Assembly (NCBI RefSeq): GCF_020035535.1
Contig: NZ_CP083349.1
Span: forward strand, 930,001 to 994,000
Source of the DNA: Ensifer adhaerens
GTDB lineage: Bacteria; Pseudomonadota; Alphaproteobacteria; Rhizobiales; Rhizobiaceae
Length of the DNA stretch: 64,000 nucleotides
Direction: 5' to 3'
Part shown: positions 48,766-57,648 of the stretch, in pieces
Layout: the number at the start of each line of letters is the position of its first letter
Position numbering within the stretch: position 1 is the first letter of the stretch
The notes under the pieces: generated by a model
What the model saw: only the letters and a program-made list of their open reading frames with translations
Databases searched by the model: none
What the model was told of the DNA's origin: nothing
Translations under genes and position numbers: made by a program

Positions 48766-50094
48766 ATGTCGAAAAAGAATGGAATTGATGCATTCTCGCG
48801 CCGCGCTTTTCTGCGCTCGGCAGCAACCTTCGGCGCTGTGGCAGTCGCCGGCGCGGCAAGCGCACAGGACGCCCTGAACGAGATCATCAATTCGCCTCGC
48901 CGCGGCTCCTGGGACGACCAGTTTGACGCAAAAGGGGCATCGCGCACCGCGACGACGGTCGTTTCGAATACGCCTGTCTTCGGTCCGGAGACGATCGCCC
49001 ACGTGCAGCAGGCGATCTTCGACTACCAGAACATCGTTTCTCAAGGTGGCTGGCCGACGGTCCAGACCAGCGTCAAGCTCGAGCTCGGCGTTACCGATCC
49101 CTCGGTACAGCAGCTCCGTCAGCGCCTGATGGTTTCCGGCGATCTGCCGCGTTCGGCCGGCGTTTCCTCGTCCTTCGACAGCTACGTCGAAGGCGCCGTC
49201 AAGCGCTTCCAGGCGCGCCACGGCCTGCCGCCGGATGGCGTCATCGGCGAATACACGCTGAAGGCAATCAACGTCGACGCCAACACCCGCCTCGGCCAGC
49301 TCCAGACCAACCTGGTGCGCCTGCAGTCGATGTCCGGCGATCTCGGCCGCCGTTACGTGATGGTCAACATTCCGGCTGCCTATATCGAAGCGGTGGAGAA
49401 CGGCCGCGTGGCGCTGCGCCATACGGCGATCGTCGGCAAGATCGATCGTCAGTCGCCGATTCTCAACTCGAAGATCTACGAGGTCATTCTCAACCCCTAT
49501 TGGACCGCGCCGCGCTCGATCATCCAGAAGGATATCATGCCGCTGATGCGCAAGGATCCGACCTACCTCGCACGCAACTCGATCCGCCTGTTCGACGGCA
49601 GCGGCGGCGAAGTGTCGCCGGAGACGGTCGACTGGAACGCCGAAAAGGCGCCGAACCTGATGTTCCGCCAGGACCCGGGCAAGATCAACGCGATGTCGTC
49701 GACGAAGATCAACTTCCACAACGAGCATCAGGTCTACATGCACGACACGCCGCAGCAGGGCCTGTTCAACAAGCTCATGCGCTTCGAATCGTCCGGTTGC
49801 GTGCGCGTGCAGAACGTGCGCGACCTTTCGACCTGGCTGCTCAAGGAAACGCCCGGCTGGTCGCGCCAGCAGATCGAGGCGACCATCAAGACCGGCGTCA
49901 ACACGCCGATCACGCTCGCCGAGGAAGTCCCTGTTTTCTTCACCTACATCACGGCCTGGTCCGCCAAGGACGGCGTGGTGCAGTTCCGCGACGACATCTA
50001 CCAGCGCGACGGCGCTACCGAACTGGCCCTTCAGACCCCCTATGGCGTTGAGCAGTCCGCCGGTTCGGTCGACCAGGACGCACTGCCGCAATAA
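48766..50094 (+). CDS. ldtP: LdtP, L,D-transpeptidase (YkuD) with peptidoglycan-binding domain
   Basis: A 442-residue periplasmic enzyme that forms 3-3 peptidoglycan cross-links or attaches proteins to the wall. The N-terminus has a twin-arginine motif (SRRAFLRSA, residues 11-19) with a short hydrophobic core, so Tat export is possible. A PG_binding_1 domain covers about 110-170 (VKRFQARHGLPPDGVIGEYT). The YkuD catalytic domain follows, with the nucleophile motif SSGCVRVQN (Cys345) and an upstream conserved His in INFHNEHQVYMHDTP. AGGA precedes the ATG at 48766. The gene ends at a strong terminator and is the expected target of LdtR. Confidence 0.94.
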   Translation: MSKKNGIDAFSRRAFLRSAATFGAVAVAGAASAQDALNEIINSPRRGSWDDQFDAKGASRTATTVVSNTPVFGPETIAHVQQAIFDYQNIVSQGGWPTVQTSVKLELGVTDPSVQQLRQRLMVSGDLPRSAGVSSSFDSYVEGAVKRFQARHGLPPDGVIGEYTLKAINVDANTRLGQLQTNLVRLQSMSGDLGRRYVMVNIPAAYIEAVENGRVALRHTAIVGKIDRQSPILNSKIYEVILNPYWTAPRSIIQKDIMPLMRKDPTYLARNSIRLFDGSGGEVSPETVDWNAEKAPNLMFRQDPGKINAMSSTKINFHNEHQVYMHDTPQQGLFNKLMRFESSGCVRVQNVRDLSTWLLKETPGWSRQQIEATIKTGVNTPITLAEEVPVFFTYITAWSAKDGVVQFRDDIYQRDGATELALQTPYGVEQSAGSVDQDALPQ

Positions 50095-50118
50095 GCAGAT
50101 TTGCGACACGAGATTGAA

Positions 50119-50150
50119 AAGCCGCGCTCTCCCGGGGAGCGCGGCTTTTT
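50119..50150 (+). terminator. Terminator after ldtP
   Basis: GCCGCGCTC (50121-50129) pairs with GAGCGCGGC (50137-50145), loop TCCCGGG, followed by TTTTT. It isolates ldtP from glyA. Confidence 0.88.
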
Positions 50151-50277
50151 CGTGCGCCGGACCCCGCGATATTTCGGCGCGGCAGATAGGGGAAATGACG
50201 CAAACCGCACAGCGGATATTGCTCTCTCCGTGCGAGGAAGTTAAAGAACTGCCACCCTTGAGAGGAGCCTCGCGCCG

Positions 50278-51573
50278 ATGCCTGAACAGACCAATGACGC
50301 CTTCTTCACCCGCTCTCTGGCCGACAGCGATCCGGACATCTTTGGTGCGATCGAGAAGGAGCTGGGTCGTCAGCGCCACGAGATCGAGCTGATCGCCTCC
50401 GAGAACATCGTTTCCCGCGCCGTGCTCGAAGCCCAGGGCTCGATCATGACCAACAAATACGCCGAGGGCTATCCGGGCAAGCGCTACTACGGCGGCTGCC
50501 AGTTCGTCGACATCGCCGAGGAACTGGCGATCGAACGTGCCAAGAAGCTGTTCGGCGTCAACTTCGCCAACGTTCAGCCGAACTCCGGTTCGCAGATGAA
50601 CCAGGCCGTGTTCCTGGCGCTCTTGCAGCCCGGCGACACCTTCATGGGCCTCGACCTCAATTCGGGCGGTCACCTGACGCACGGATCGCCGGTCAACATG
50701 TCCGGCAAGTGGTTCAACGTCGTTTCCTACGGCGTGCGTGAAGACGATCACCTGCTCGACATGGACAACGTTGCCGAGCAGGCACGCAAGCACAAGCCGA
50801 AGCTCATCATCGCCGGCGGCACCGCCTATTCCCGCATCTGGGACTGGAAGCGCTTCCGCGAAATCGCAGACGAAGTCGGCGCCTGGCTGATGGTCGACAT
50901 GGCCCACATCGCCGGCCTCGTTGCCGGTGGCCAGCATCCGTCGCCGTTCCCGCACTGCCACGTTGCCACGACCACGACGCATAAGTCGCTCCGTGGTCCG
51001 CGCGGCGGCATGGTTCTGACCAACGACGAAGATATCGCCAAGAAGATCAACTCGGCCGTCTTCCCGGGCCTGCAGGGCGGTCCGCTGATGCACGTCATCG
51101 CTGCCAAGGCGGTTGCGTTCGGCGAAGCGCTGCAGCCGTCGTTCAAGGACTATGCGGCCCAGATCGTCAAGAACGCCCGCACGCTTTCCGAAACGCTGAA
51201 GGCCAACGGCCTCGATATCGTATCCGGTGGCACCGACAACCACCTGATGCTGGTCGACCTGCGCAAGAAGAACGCGACGGGCAAGCGCGCAGAAGCCGCT
51301 CTCGGCCGCGCCTTCATCACCTGCAACAAGAACGGCATTCCGTTCGATCCTGAGAAGCCCTTTGTCACCTCGGGCGTCCGTCTCGGCACGCCTGCCGGCA
51401 CGACCCGCGGCTTTAAGGAAGCCGAGTTCAAGGAAATCGGCGAGCTGATCGTCGAGGTCCTCGACGGCCTGAAGGTCGCCAACTCCGACGAGGGCAATGC
51501 CGCCGTCGAGGCGGGTGTTCGTGAAAAGGTCGTCAAGCTGACCGACCGTTTCCCGATGTACGGCTACATGTGA
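50278..51573 (+). CDS. glyA: Serine hydroxymethyltransferase
   Basis: A 431-residue PLP enzyme that interconverts serine and glycine and supplies 5,10-methylene-THF. Family motifs include [19 protein letters not shown] near 35, the YYGGCQFVD loop, and [11 protein letters not shown] with the PLP lysine at Lys236. GAGAGGAG lies 10 bases before the ATG. It heads the run glyA-nrdR-ribD-ribE, with nrdR starting only 10 bp after its stop, an arrangement found widely in alphaproteobacteria. Confidence 0.97.
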   Translation: MPEQTNDAFFTRSLADSDPDIFGAIEKELGRQRHEIELIASENIVSRAVLEAQGSIMTNKYAEGYPGKRYYGGCQFVDIAEELAIERAKKLFGVNFANVQPNSGSQMNQAVFLALLQPGDTFMGLDLNSGGHLTHGSPVNMSGKWFNVVSYGVREDDHLLDMDNVAEQARKHKPKLIIAGGTAYSRIWDWKRFREIADEVGAWLMVDMAHIAGLVAGGQHPSPFPHCHVATTTTHKSLRGPRGGMVLTNDEDIAKKINSAVFPGLQGGPLMHVIAAKAVAFGEALQPSFKDYAAQIVKNARTLSETLKANGLDIVSGGTDNHLMLVDLRKKNATGKRAEAALGRAFITCNKNGIPFDPEKPFVTSGVRLGTPAGTTRGFKEAEFKEIGELIVEVLDGLKVANSDEGNAAVEAGVREKVVKLTDRFPMYGYM

Positions 51574-51583
51574 TCGTTCGCCC

Positions 51584-52057
51584 ATGCGCTGCCCCTATTG
51601 CGGTTCTGAAGACAGTCAGGTGAAGGATTCCCGTCCGGCAGAGGACGGGAATGCCATTCGCCGCCGCCGGATTTGTCCGGATTGCGGAGGTCGTTTCACG
51701 ACCTTCGAACGGGTGCAGTTGCGTGAGTTGATGATCATCAAGAAGACCGGTCGGAAGGTTCCTTTCGACCGGGACAAACTTTTGCGGTCCTTCGAGATCG
51801 CACTGCGGAAGCGTCCGGTCGACCGGGACCGAATCGAGCGGGCTGTTTCCGGCATCGTGCGTCGCCTCGAAAGCTCCGGCGAGACCGAGATCCCCTCGGA
51901 GGAAATCGGCCTGCAGGTGCTCGAAGCGCTGAAGAGCCTCGATGACGTTGCCTTCGTGCGCTACGCTTCGGTTTATCGCGATTTCTCGCATGCCGAGGAT
52001 TTCGAGAAGGTCATCACCGAGATCAGCGCCAAGATCGCGCGCGATCCCGGCGAGTAG
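51584..52057 (+). CDS. nrdR: NrdR, ribonucleotide reductase repressor
   Basis: A 157-residue regulator. The N-terminal zinc ribbon has Cys3, Cys6, Cys31 and Cys34 (CPYC...CPDC) and is followed by the ATP-cone domain (about 50-135, [20 protein letters not shown]) that senses ATP/dATP. NrdR binds paired NrdR boxes in front of ribonucleotide reductase genes; none of those genes are in this window. The gene sits between glyA and ribD with gaps of 10 and 18 bp. Confidence 0.96.
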   Translation: MRCPYCGSEDSQVKDSRPAEDGNAIRRRRICPDCGGRFTTFERVQLRELMIIKKTGRKVPFDRDKLLRSFEIALRKRPVDRDRIERAVSGIVRRLESSGETEIPSEEIGLQVLEALKSLDDVAFVRYASVYRDFSHAEDFEKVITEISAKIARDPGE

Positions 52058-52075
52058 CTCACGCTGGATAGAGCC

Positions 52076-53179
52076 ATGACAGCGCCCAACCGTGAAGACG
52101 AGAGGTTCATGGCCGCGGCGCTGAGGCTGGCCCGCCATCATCTCGGACAGACATCCACCAATCCTTCCGTCGCCTGTGTCATCGTCAAGGACGGCGTCAT
52201 CGTCGGCCGCGCTGTGACGGCGCGAAGCGGCCGTCCGCATGCCGAAACTCAGGCGCTTGCCGAAGCGGGCGAGGAGGCGAGGGGCGCGACCGCCTACGTG
52301 ACACTGGAGCCCTGCTCGCATCACGGTAAGACGCCGCCTTGCGCCGACGCGCTTGTCGCATCCGGCGTTTCCCGCGTGGTGATCGCGATCCTCGACCCGG
52401 ACGAGCGCGTCGCCGGGCGTGGTGTCGTGCGGCTGCGTGACGCCGGCATCACCGTCGATATCGGTGTCCTTGCGGAAGACGGACAGCACGCACTTGAAGC
52501 TTATCTCATGCGTCAGGTCAGCCGGCGGCCCTATGTGACTCTCAAGCTTGCCGTTTCCGCTGATGGCATGATCGGCCGGAAGGGGGAGGGGCAGGTGCGG
52601 ATTACCGGCCCCATCTCGCGCGGTCAGGTGCAGACGTTGAGAGCCGAGACCGATGCGATCCTGGTCGGCATCGGCACGGCGACGGCCGACGATCCCGAAT
52701 TGACCGTGCGGTTGCCGGGGCTCGAACATCATTCGCCGCTACGCATAGTACTTGATCGTCGCCTCGACCTGCCGCTTTTTTCGAAGCTGGCGCGAACGGC
52801 GCGGGATGTCCCGGTGATCGTGGTATCGAGTGATGAATCCGGCGATGCGGACACCGACGATGGCCGCACCGCACGCAAGGCAGCCCTGGAGGCTGCCGGC
52901 GTCGAGGTGCTCGAGGCCGGTTCGATTGCCGACCTGCTGGCGGCCCTTGCTTCCCGTGGCCTCTCCTCGCTGATGGTCGAAGGCGGAGCTGTCGCGGCGC
53001 GTGCGTTTCTCGATGCGGGCCTCGTCGATCGTATCCAGCTCTACACCGGGCCTGGGACGATTGGCGAAAACGGCATCGCATCCCCATTTGACCGTAGGTC
53101 CGTGCCGACAGGCTACCGACGCATCGCCGAGGCACGGTATGGCGACGATCTGTTCGAGGAATACGAAAGAGAGAGCTAA
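52076..53179 (+). CDS. ribD: RibD, bifunctional riboflavin deaminase/reductase
   Basis: A 367-residue two-domain enzyme for the second and third steps of riboflavin synthesis. The N-terminal deaminase has the zinc site HAE (His55, Glu57) with PCSHHGKTPPC (Cys80, Cys89). The C-terminal reductase (about 150-360) has RPYVTLKLAVSADGMIG and the substrate loop LMVEGGAVAARAFLDAGLVD. The stop shares one base with the ribE start (TAATG), so the two are translationally coupled. Confidence 0.96.
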   Translation: MTAPNREDERFMAAALRLARHHLGQTSTNPSVACVIVKDGVIVGRAVTARSGRPHAETQALAEAGEEARGATAYVTLEPCSHHGKTPPCADALVASGVSRVVIAILDPDERVAGRGVVRLRDAGITVDIGVLAEDGQHALEAYLMRQVSRRPYVTLKLAVSADGMIGRKGEGQVRITGPISRGQVQTLRAETDAILVGIGTATADDPELTVRLPGLEHHSPLRIVLDRRLDLPLFSKLARTARDVPVIVVSSDESGDADTDDGRTARKAALEAAGVEVLEAGSIADLLAALASRGLSSLMVEGGAVAARAFLDAGLVDRIQLYTGPGTIGENGIASPFDRRSVPTGYRRIAEARYGDDLFEEYERES

Positions 53180-53799
53180 TGTTCACAGGTATTGTTACCG
53201 ATATCGGCACCGTCGATGCCGTCACCCCGCTCAAGGAAGGCATCAAGCTGCGCGTTGCCACGAGCTATGATCCGAAGACCATCGACATGGGGGCTTCGAT
53301 CGCCCATTCCGGCGTGTGCCTGACGGTGACTGCCCTTCCTGACGCCGGCAGCAACGAGCGCTGGTTCGAGGTCGAAGCCTGGGAAGAGGCACTGCGGTTG
53401 ACGACGATCGCGGGGTGGGCGAAGGGCACGCGGATCAACCTCGAGCGGTCGCTGAAGATCGGCGATGAACTTGGCGGCCACCTGGTCTCCGGTCACGTCG
53501 ACGACAAGGCGGAAATCCTCTCGGTCGAGCCGGAAGGCGACGCGGTGCGCTTCCGGTTGCGGGCCCCCGAGCATCTGGCAAAGTTCGTTGCTCCGAAGGG
53601 CTCCGTCGCGCTCGATGGCACGTCGCTGACGGTCAACAAGGTCGACGGCGCAGAATTCGACGTGCTGCTCATCCGCCATTCGCTTGAGGTCACGACCTGG
53701 GGAGAGCGCAAGGCGGGCGATTTTGTGAACTTCGAAGTCGACACCATGGCCCGTTATGCAGCGCGGTTGGCCGAGTTTCCGGCACCCAAGCCGGCGTGA
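53179..53799 (+). CDS. ribE: Riboflavin synthase, alpha subunit
   Basis: A 206-residue lumazine-binding protein with two tandem beta-barrels. It opens with MFTGIVTDIGTVDAV, has HSGVCLTVTAL in the first barrel, GHLVSGHVDDKAEIL at the junction and SLTVNKVDG in the second. It dismutates two 6,7-dimethyl-8-ribityllumazine molecules to riboflavin. The partner ribH (lumazine synthase) is 2.9 kb downstream, separated by minus-strand genes, whereas in relatives such as Brucella I recall them being adjacent. Confidence 0.96.
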   Translation: MFTGIVTDIGTVDAVTPLKEGIKLRVATSYDPKTIDMGASIAHSGVCLTVTALPDAGSNERWFEVEAWEEALRLTTIAGWAKGTRINLERSLKIGDELGGHLVSGHVDDKAEILSVEPEGDAVRFRLRAPEHLAKFVAPKGSVALDGTSLTVNKVDGAEFDVLLIRHSLEVTTWGERKAGDFVNFEVDTMARYAARLAEFPAPKPA

Positions 53800-53840
53800 G
53801 AAACGTCTGAAGGTCTTGCCGGGGCCATCTCGAAAGCAAA

Positions 53841-53860
53841 CCGCCCCCGACTGGGGGCGG
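53841..53860. terminator. Hairpin after ribE
   Basis: CCGCCCCC (53841-53848) and GGGGGCGG (53853-53860) form a perfect 8-bp stem with a 4-base loop, followed by TGGCGTTTTG. The U-tract is imperfect, but position between ribE and the converging small gene suits a shared terminator. Confidence 0.6.
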
Positions 53861-53887
53861 TGGCGTTTTGGGAGGGTGATTTGAGGC

Positions 53888-54215
53888 TCAGCGCAGATAG
53901 AAGGTCAGGCTGCCATCGGCCGCCTGTTCCGCACCGGCGATGTTGTTCATCTCGACGTTCTGGCCCTTCAGCTTGGCGGCCAGCGGCTTGTTGGCGTGGA
54001 CCGCGGCGTGCAAGGCCGAGACTTGCTTCGGCGTGGCTTCCTTGAGCCAGGTCCGTGTCTCGCTCGATTCCTTGAGCGTGTCGACGTCAACGATGTTGAA
54101 GTGGTTTCCCTTGAAGCGCCGGCCAGTTCATCGCGGTGCCTGCCGCGAAGGAGACGCCCCCGAAGGAAAGGGCGGAGAGAGCAGCGATGACGGAAAGCTT
54201 GGCTATGCGGTTCAT
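53888..54215 (-). pseudogene. Small exported protein gene interrupted by a frameshift
   Basis: AGGAG precedes the ATG at 54215, and the first frame reads a perfect signal peptide (MNRIAKLSVIAALSALSFGG, then VSFA|AG) followed by TAMNWP. Near 54120-54124 this frame should switch: it reaches a stop soon after, while the -1 alternative frame continues as RFKGNHFNIVDVDTL to a natural stop at 53888 (ending LTFYLR). The interval is 328 bp, one more than a multiple of three. Removing one base (for example from the CC at 54123-54124) restores a 108-residue exported protein. It is either a recent pseudogene or a sequencing error. The family is not recognised. Confidence 0.75.
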
Positions 54216-54499
54216 GGTCATGCTCCTAGGTTGCTTGCGACAGCGTGACCGTCGGCCTCCTACCCGAACGCGGGACCCTCAGGGGTCTCGGAGGCCGATC
54301 GCCATTTCGTGCCGCAGCGGCCAGCAGACGTCGCTTGCGGGTTGCGTAACCCGCAGCAGGACGTGCCGGACTGTTTCGACTGATTGGGGCGGCGTTTCCT
54401 CGGCTTGGGGCGGGGGCGCGTCGTGCCAACGCCTAGGAAACTGGGCTGGAATCTGGCCGTTTCCGTGGCACCTGGGGCCGCAAAACAATTAAAAATTGT
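54216..54499. other. Non-coding gap between small exported-protein gene and GNAT gene
   Basis: 284 bp with only short overlapping frames lacking ribosome sites. It should hold the promoter of the small exported-protein gene and the end of the GNAT transcript. Nothing else is recognised. Confidence 0.4.
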
Positions 54500-55072
54500 T
54501 CATGTTTCGGCGTGCGCACGCATGTTCCTCGTGGTCGAGGCCGATGCTTTCTGATGGCGTTCGAACATGATCACGTGATTGCCGTGATAGGTCGTTCGCC
54601 AGAACTCCTGGAAGCCGTGCTTTTCCGCGACACGGATGGAGGCGTGGTTGCCGATGTCGATGATGCAGGTCTTCCGCAGTGTCGGAAACTGCTGATCGGC
54701 CCATTTGAGCGCAGCACTGACGGCCTCGGTTGCCAGGCCTCGGCCATGAGCCTTTGGCGACAGCGCCCATCCGGTTTCCATCGTCCCTTCGAGCGACGGC
54801 GTAATGGCCCGGTGTACGTCGTGGAACCCGGCTTCGCCAAGAAAGGTGCCTGTCTCCCGGTCCTGGATGGCAAAGAAGCCGAAGCCGAAATAGTGCCACA
54901 TGCCGACCTGGCGCAGGAAACGGGTCCAGGATTGTTCGCGCGTAAACGGCACCCCGCCGACGTAACGGATAACCTCGGCATCGCCGAACAGCGCAGCGTA
55001 AGAGGGGAAGTCGTCACGGCGATAGGGGCGCAGGATGAGGCGATCAGTCTCGATGATAGGCACGCTATACAT
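54500..55072 (-). CDS. GNAT N-acetyltransferase, RimJ/RimL type
   Basis: A 190-residue acetyltransferase. ETDRLILRPYRRDDFPSY is the usual start of the RimJ/RimL group, GEAGFHDV the central strand, and AHGRGLATEAVSAAL the acetyl-CoA loop (Q/RxxGxG/A). NHASIRVAEKHGFQE is the C-terminal signature. The substrate could be a protein N-terminus or a small amine. It lies 24 bp downstream of the cupin gene on the same strand and is probably co-transcribed with it. Confidence 0.9.
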   Translation of the reverse strand: MYSVPIIETDRLILRPYRRDDFPSYAALFGDAEVIRYVGGVPFTREQSWTRFLRQVGMWHYFGFGFFAIQDRETGTFLGEAGFHDVHRAITPSLEGTMETGWALSPKAHGRGLATEAVSAALKWADQQFPTLRKTCIIDIGNHASIRVAEKHGFQEFWRTTYHGNHVIMFERHQKASASTTRNMRAHAET

Positions 55073-55096
55073 GTTCGATCCTATGCTGTGGTGAAC

Positions 55097-55597
55097 TCAG
55101 ACGCCGGGCTCGCCGTCCCAATAGTCGACGGTGCTTTCCGCGCGGCCGATGAAACGGAAATGTCGTTCGCCGCCGGGCGTGCGCGTCTTGGCGAGAAACT
55201 TGCCGGAATCGGGATATTCGCAGATCTCGGTTGCCGCGAGGGTCGAGATCGACAGGTATTTGAGCGGCACCGTGCCGGTGTTGATCAGGTGATGTGCCGT
55301 TTCCGGCCCACCCGTGGGTGCGCCCAGGATATCACCCGGGCCTACCGAATAACGCTCGCTGCCGAAACGGTACGTGCCTTCGCCCTCGAGGATGATGAAG
55401 AGCTCTTCCTCGACGTGGTGATTATGAAACGGACAGCCGGATTTGCCGGGCGGCACTTCGCCGTAGCCGATGCCGAGATCCTTGAGGCCCAGCAGCGCTC
55501 CAAAAGAGACGTCGCGCGATTCGAACAGTTCGCCCTTCGTCCAGTGGTCGAGGTCGAGCGTCTTCGGGTTGACGATCGGTTTTCGTGTTTCCGTCAT
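55097..55597 (-). CDS. Cupin domain protein
   Basis: A 166-residue single-domain cupin. Motif 1 is HNHHVEEELFIILEGEG (metal-binding His, His and Glu) and motif 2 PGDILGAPTGGPETAHHL with the third His. The protein should bind Mn, Fe or Ni and could be a dioxygenase, isomerase or sugar-binding protein; I cannot choose. No HTH is fused. AGGAAGA lies close before the ATG at 55597. It is likely in one unit with the GNAT gene. Confidence 0.88.
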   Translation of the reverse strand: MTETRKPIVNPKTLDLDHWTKGELFESRDVSFGALLGLKDLGIGYGEVPPGKSGCPFHNHHVEEELFIILEGEGTYRFGSERYSVGPGDILGAPTGGPETAHHLINTGTVPLKYLSISTLAATEICEYPDSGKFLAKTRTPGGERHFRFIGRAESTVDYWDGEPGV

Positions 55598-55737
55598 GTC
55601 TTCCTCCCTGGTGCCGCCAGCGCCTCGAGAAGCATCGACGGTCCGTCCCTATCCGTGTCCTGTGATCAGCGGATCGTCAACCGACAAGCGTTGAAATCTG
55701 ATAAACGTCACGTTGATTGTATCTCGATTTTGCAATC

Positions 55738-56457
55738 CTATGACGGTGAGCGCGGCGCGTCGTTTGCTTGTCGCTGTGTCGCCTTGAGCGCTTCGCTGAC
55801 GTCGTGGAGGCTGTTGGCGATGCCGACGCAGATGGCCCTGACGTCTTCCGTTGGCGGCAACAGGTCGGGAACCATCACTGTCATCATGCCGGCAGATGTC
55901 GCCGAGCGCACGCCGTTATGGCTGTCCTCCAAAGCGAGGCAGAATTCCGGCGCGACGGCGAGCCGTTTTGCTGCCGTCACGAATGGATCCGGATGCGGCT
56001 TTCCGCAGACATAGTCGCCATAGGCGACGACGGTCGGAAAGCTGTCGGTCAAGGCGCGTATCGCGAGATTGCGCTGGACGTCGTCGTGCCGCGACGAAGT
56101 GGCGATCGCAAAGCGCAGTCCCATTTCTTCCAGCAGGCCGACGAGTTCGGTCACTCCCGGTTTCAAACGGAGTTCGGTGGCTACCAGCATTTCGAAATGG
56201 GCCGCTGCACGGTCCCAGAATTTGTCGGCGTCGAACGCTTCGCCGAAATGCTGTCTCAGCACGGACCGCGTCGCGTCGCCCGGAAGGCCGATCATGTCGA
56301 GATAGAGCGAGACGGGCATTTCGTAACCGAAATCCGGTGCAGTTCGCATCATGGCGTCGCGGGCAAGCGTCTCCGTATCGAAGAGCAGCCCATCCATATC
56401 GAAGACGACCGCCTGCGGCGTACGGGGGAGGCGGATCGTCGACCGGGTTTCAAGCAT
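55738..56457 (-). CDS. HAD-superfamily hydrolase (beta-phosphoglucomutase/phosphatase-like)
   Basis: A 239-residue HAD protein of subfamily IA. Motif I VFDMDGLLFDTE holds the nucleophile Asp and acid/base Asp. Motif II is IATSSRHDDV, motif III CGKPHPDPF with the Lys, and motif IV LEDSHNGVRSA with the Mg-binding acids. A helical cap lies at about 30-95. It dephosphorylates a small sugar phosphate or acts as a mutase; a role in flavin synthesis (dephosphorylating the RibD product) is tempting given the neighbourhood but not shown. Confidence 0.9.
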   Translation of the reverse strand: MLETRSTIRLPRTPQAVVFDMDGLLFDTETLARDAMMRTAPDFGYEMPVSLYLDMIGLPGDATRSVLRQHFGEAFDADKFWDRAAAHFEMLVATELRLKPGVTELVGLLEEMGLRFAIATSSRHDDVQRNLAIRALTDSFPTVVAYGDYVCGKPHPDPFVTAAKRLAVAPEFCLALEDSHNGVRSATSAGMMTVMVPDLLPPTEDVRAICVGIANSLHDVSEALKATQRQANDAPRSPS

Positions 56458-56703
56458 GCGGATGCCTCGTGTGTTTTATGTCTGTTACCTGAGCTTGCGG
56501 CTCCGCGCTGCAAACCGCAAGCAAGCATGCCTCTGTGTTCGAACCACGTACGGGAAAGAGCCCTTCGGACTTGCTATTCTGGCGCCATCCAGCGCGGCAA
56601 AAGGCCGTCTGCGGCGGAATTTGCTTGCCATTCGGCGCCGGGCATGGTTTTACCGCCGCCTGCCGGTCGCATCCGGCGACGAACTCTCAAAGACAGGTGA
56701 TCC
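56458..56703. other. Intergenic region upstream of ribH
   Basis: 246 bp between the HAD gene (minus) and ribH (plus). It contains the inverted pair CTTGCGG (near 56496) and CCGCAAG (near 56515), a small hairpin. I searched for the conserved FMN riboswitch core by eye and did not find it. The ribH promoter should be here. Confidence 0.45.
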
Positions 56704-57165
56704 ATGGCAGAGACCACGGCAGCCCACATTCTGATTGTGGAAGCGCGTTTCTATGACGATATGGCCGATGCATTGCTCGACGGTGCCAAGCATGCACTGG
56801 ACGCAGCCGGGGCCACCTATGATATCGTGACGGTTCCGGGTGCGCTCGAAATCCCGCCGGCCATCGCCATGGCGCTTGATGGTGCGGAAGAGGGCGGCAC
56901 GGAGTATGATGGCTTCGTCGCGCTCGGCATGGTGATCCGCGGCGAGACCTATCATTTCGATATCGTCGCGAATGAATCTTCGCGGGCCATCATGGATCTC
57001 GCCGTGAGCGAAAGCCTCGCCATTGGCAATGGTATCCTGACGGTCGAGAATGACGATCAGGCCTGGGCGCGTGCCCGCCGGTCGGAAGGTGACAAGGGTG
57101 GGTTTGCTGCACGCGCGGCCCTCACCATGATTGAATTGAAGAAGAAACTGGGCACGGAAAAGTGA
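56704..57165 (+). CDS. ribH: 6,7-dimethyl-8-ribityllumazine synthase
   Basis: A 153-residue lumazine synthase. The substrate-binding segments [15 protein letters not shown] and [19 protein letters not shown], with the catalytic His in the latter, are all present, and [11 protein letters not shown] follows. It condenses the RibBA and RibD products. The nusB start overlaps its stop (GTGA), a ribH-nusB pairing seen across many proteobacteria. Confidence 0.96.
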   Translation: MAETTAAHILIVEARFYDDMADALLDGAKHALDAAGATYDIVTVPGALEIPPAIAMALDGAEEGGTEYDGFVALGMVIRGETYHFDIVANESSRAIMDLAVSESLAIGNGILTVENDDQAWARARRSEGDKGGFAARAALTMIELKKKLGTEK

Positions 57166-57644
57166 CGAAGACACCCTCGGATCAGCCGCTGAAGCAGGTC
57201 AACCAGCGCGGCGCAGCGCGCCTTGCCGCCGTGCAGGCACTCTATCAGATGGATATTGGTGGTACTGGCGTGCTCGAAGTGGTCGCCGAATACGAAGCCC
57301 ATCGCCTCGGCCAGGACGTCGACGGCGACACCTATCTGAAGGCGGACGCCTCCTGGTTCCGCTCGATCGTCGCCGGCGTCGTGCGTGATCAGCGCAAGCT
57401 CGATCCGTTGATTGGTTCGGCGCTGCAGGACGATTGGGCGCTGTCGCGGCTCGATTCCACAGTCCGCGCCATCCTGCGCGCCGGCACCTTCGAGATGCTG
57501 GAGCGCAAGGACGTGCCGGTTCCGGTCATCGTCACCGAATATGTCGAGATCGCCAAGGCCTTCTTCGAGGATGACGAGCCGAAGCTCGTCAATGCCGTTC
57601 TCGACCGCATCGCCAAGCAGGTCCGTAGCGAGTTCAGGAAGTAG
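57162..57644 (+). CDS. nusB: NusB, transcription antitermination factor
   Basis: A 160-residue all-helical protein that binds boxA RNA with NusE (S10) for rRNA antitermination. [19 protein letters not shown] is the typical N-terminal helix and [17 protein letters not shown] plus [18 protein letters not shown] the C-terminal signature. It begins with GTG overlapping the ribH stop and is followed 5 bp later by an MFS gene. Confidence 0.95.
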   Translation: MTKTPSDQPLKQVNQRGAARLAAVQALYQMDIGGTGVLEVVAEYEAHRLGQDVDGDTYLKADASWFRSIVAGVVRDQRKLDPLIGSALQDDWALSRLDSTVRAILRAGTFEMLERKDVPVPVIVTEYVEIAKAFFEDDEPKLVNAVLDRIAKQVRSEFRK

Positions 57645-57648
57645 AATA

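Noticed and set aside
48700..51585. 961-residue open frame on the minus strand
   Set aside because: It covers ldtP and glyA in antisense, whose products are unmistakable, and crosses a terminator.
56458..56703. Possible FMN riboswitch before ribH
   Set aside because: The conserved core sequences of the RFN element are not present; only a short hairpin is seen.
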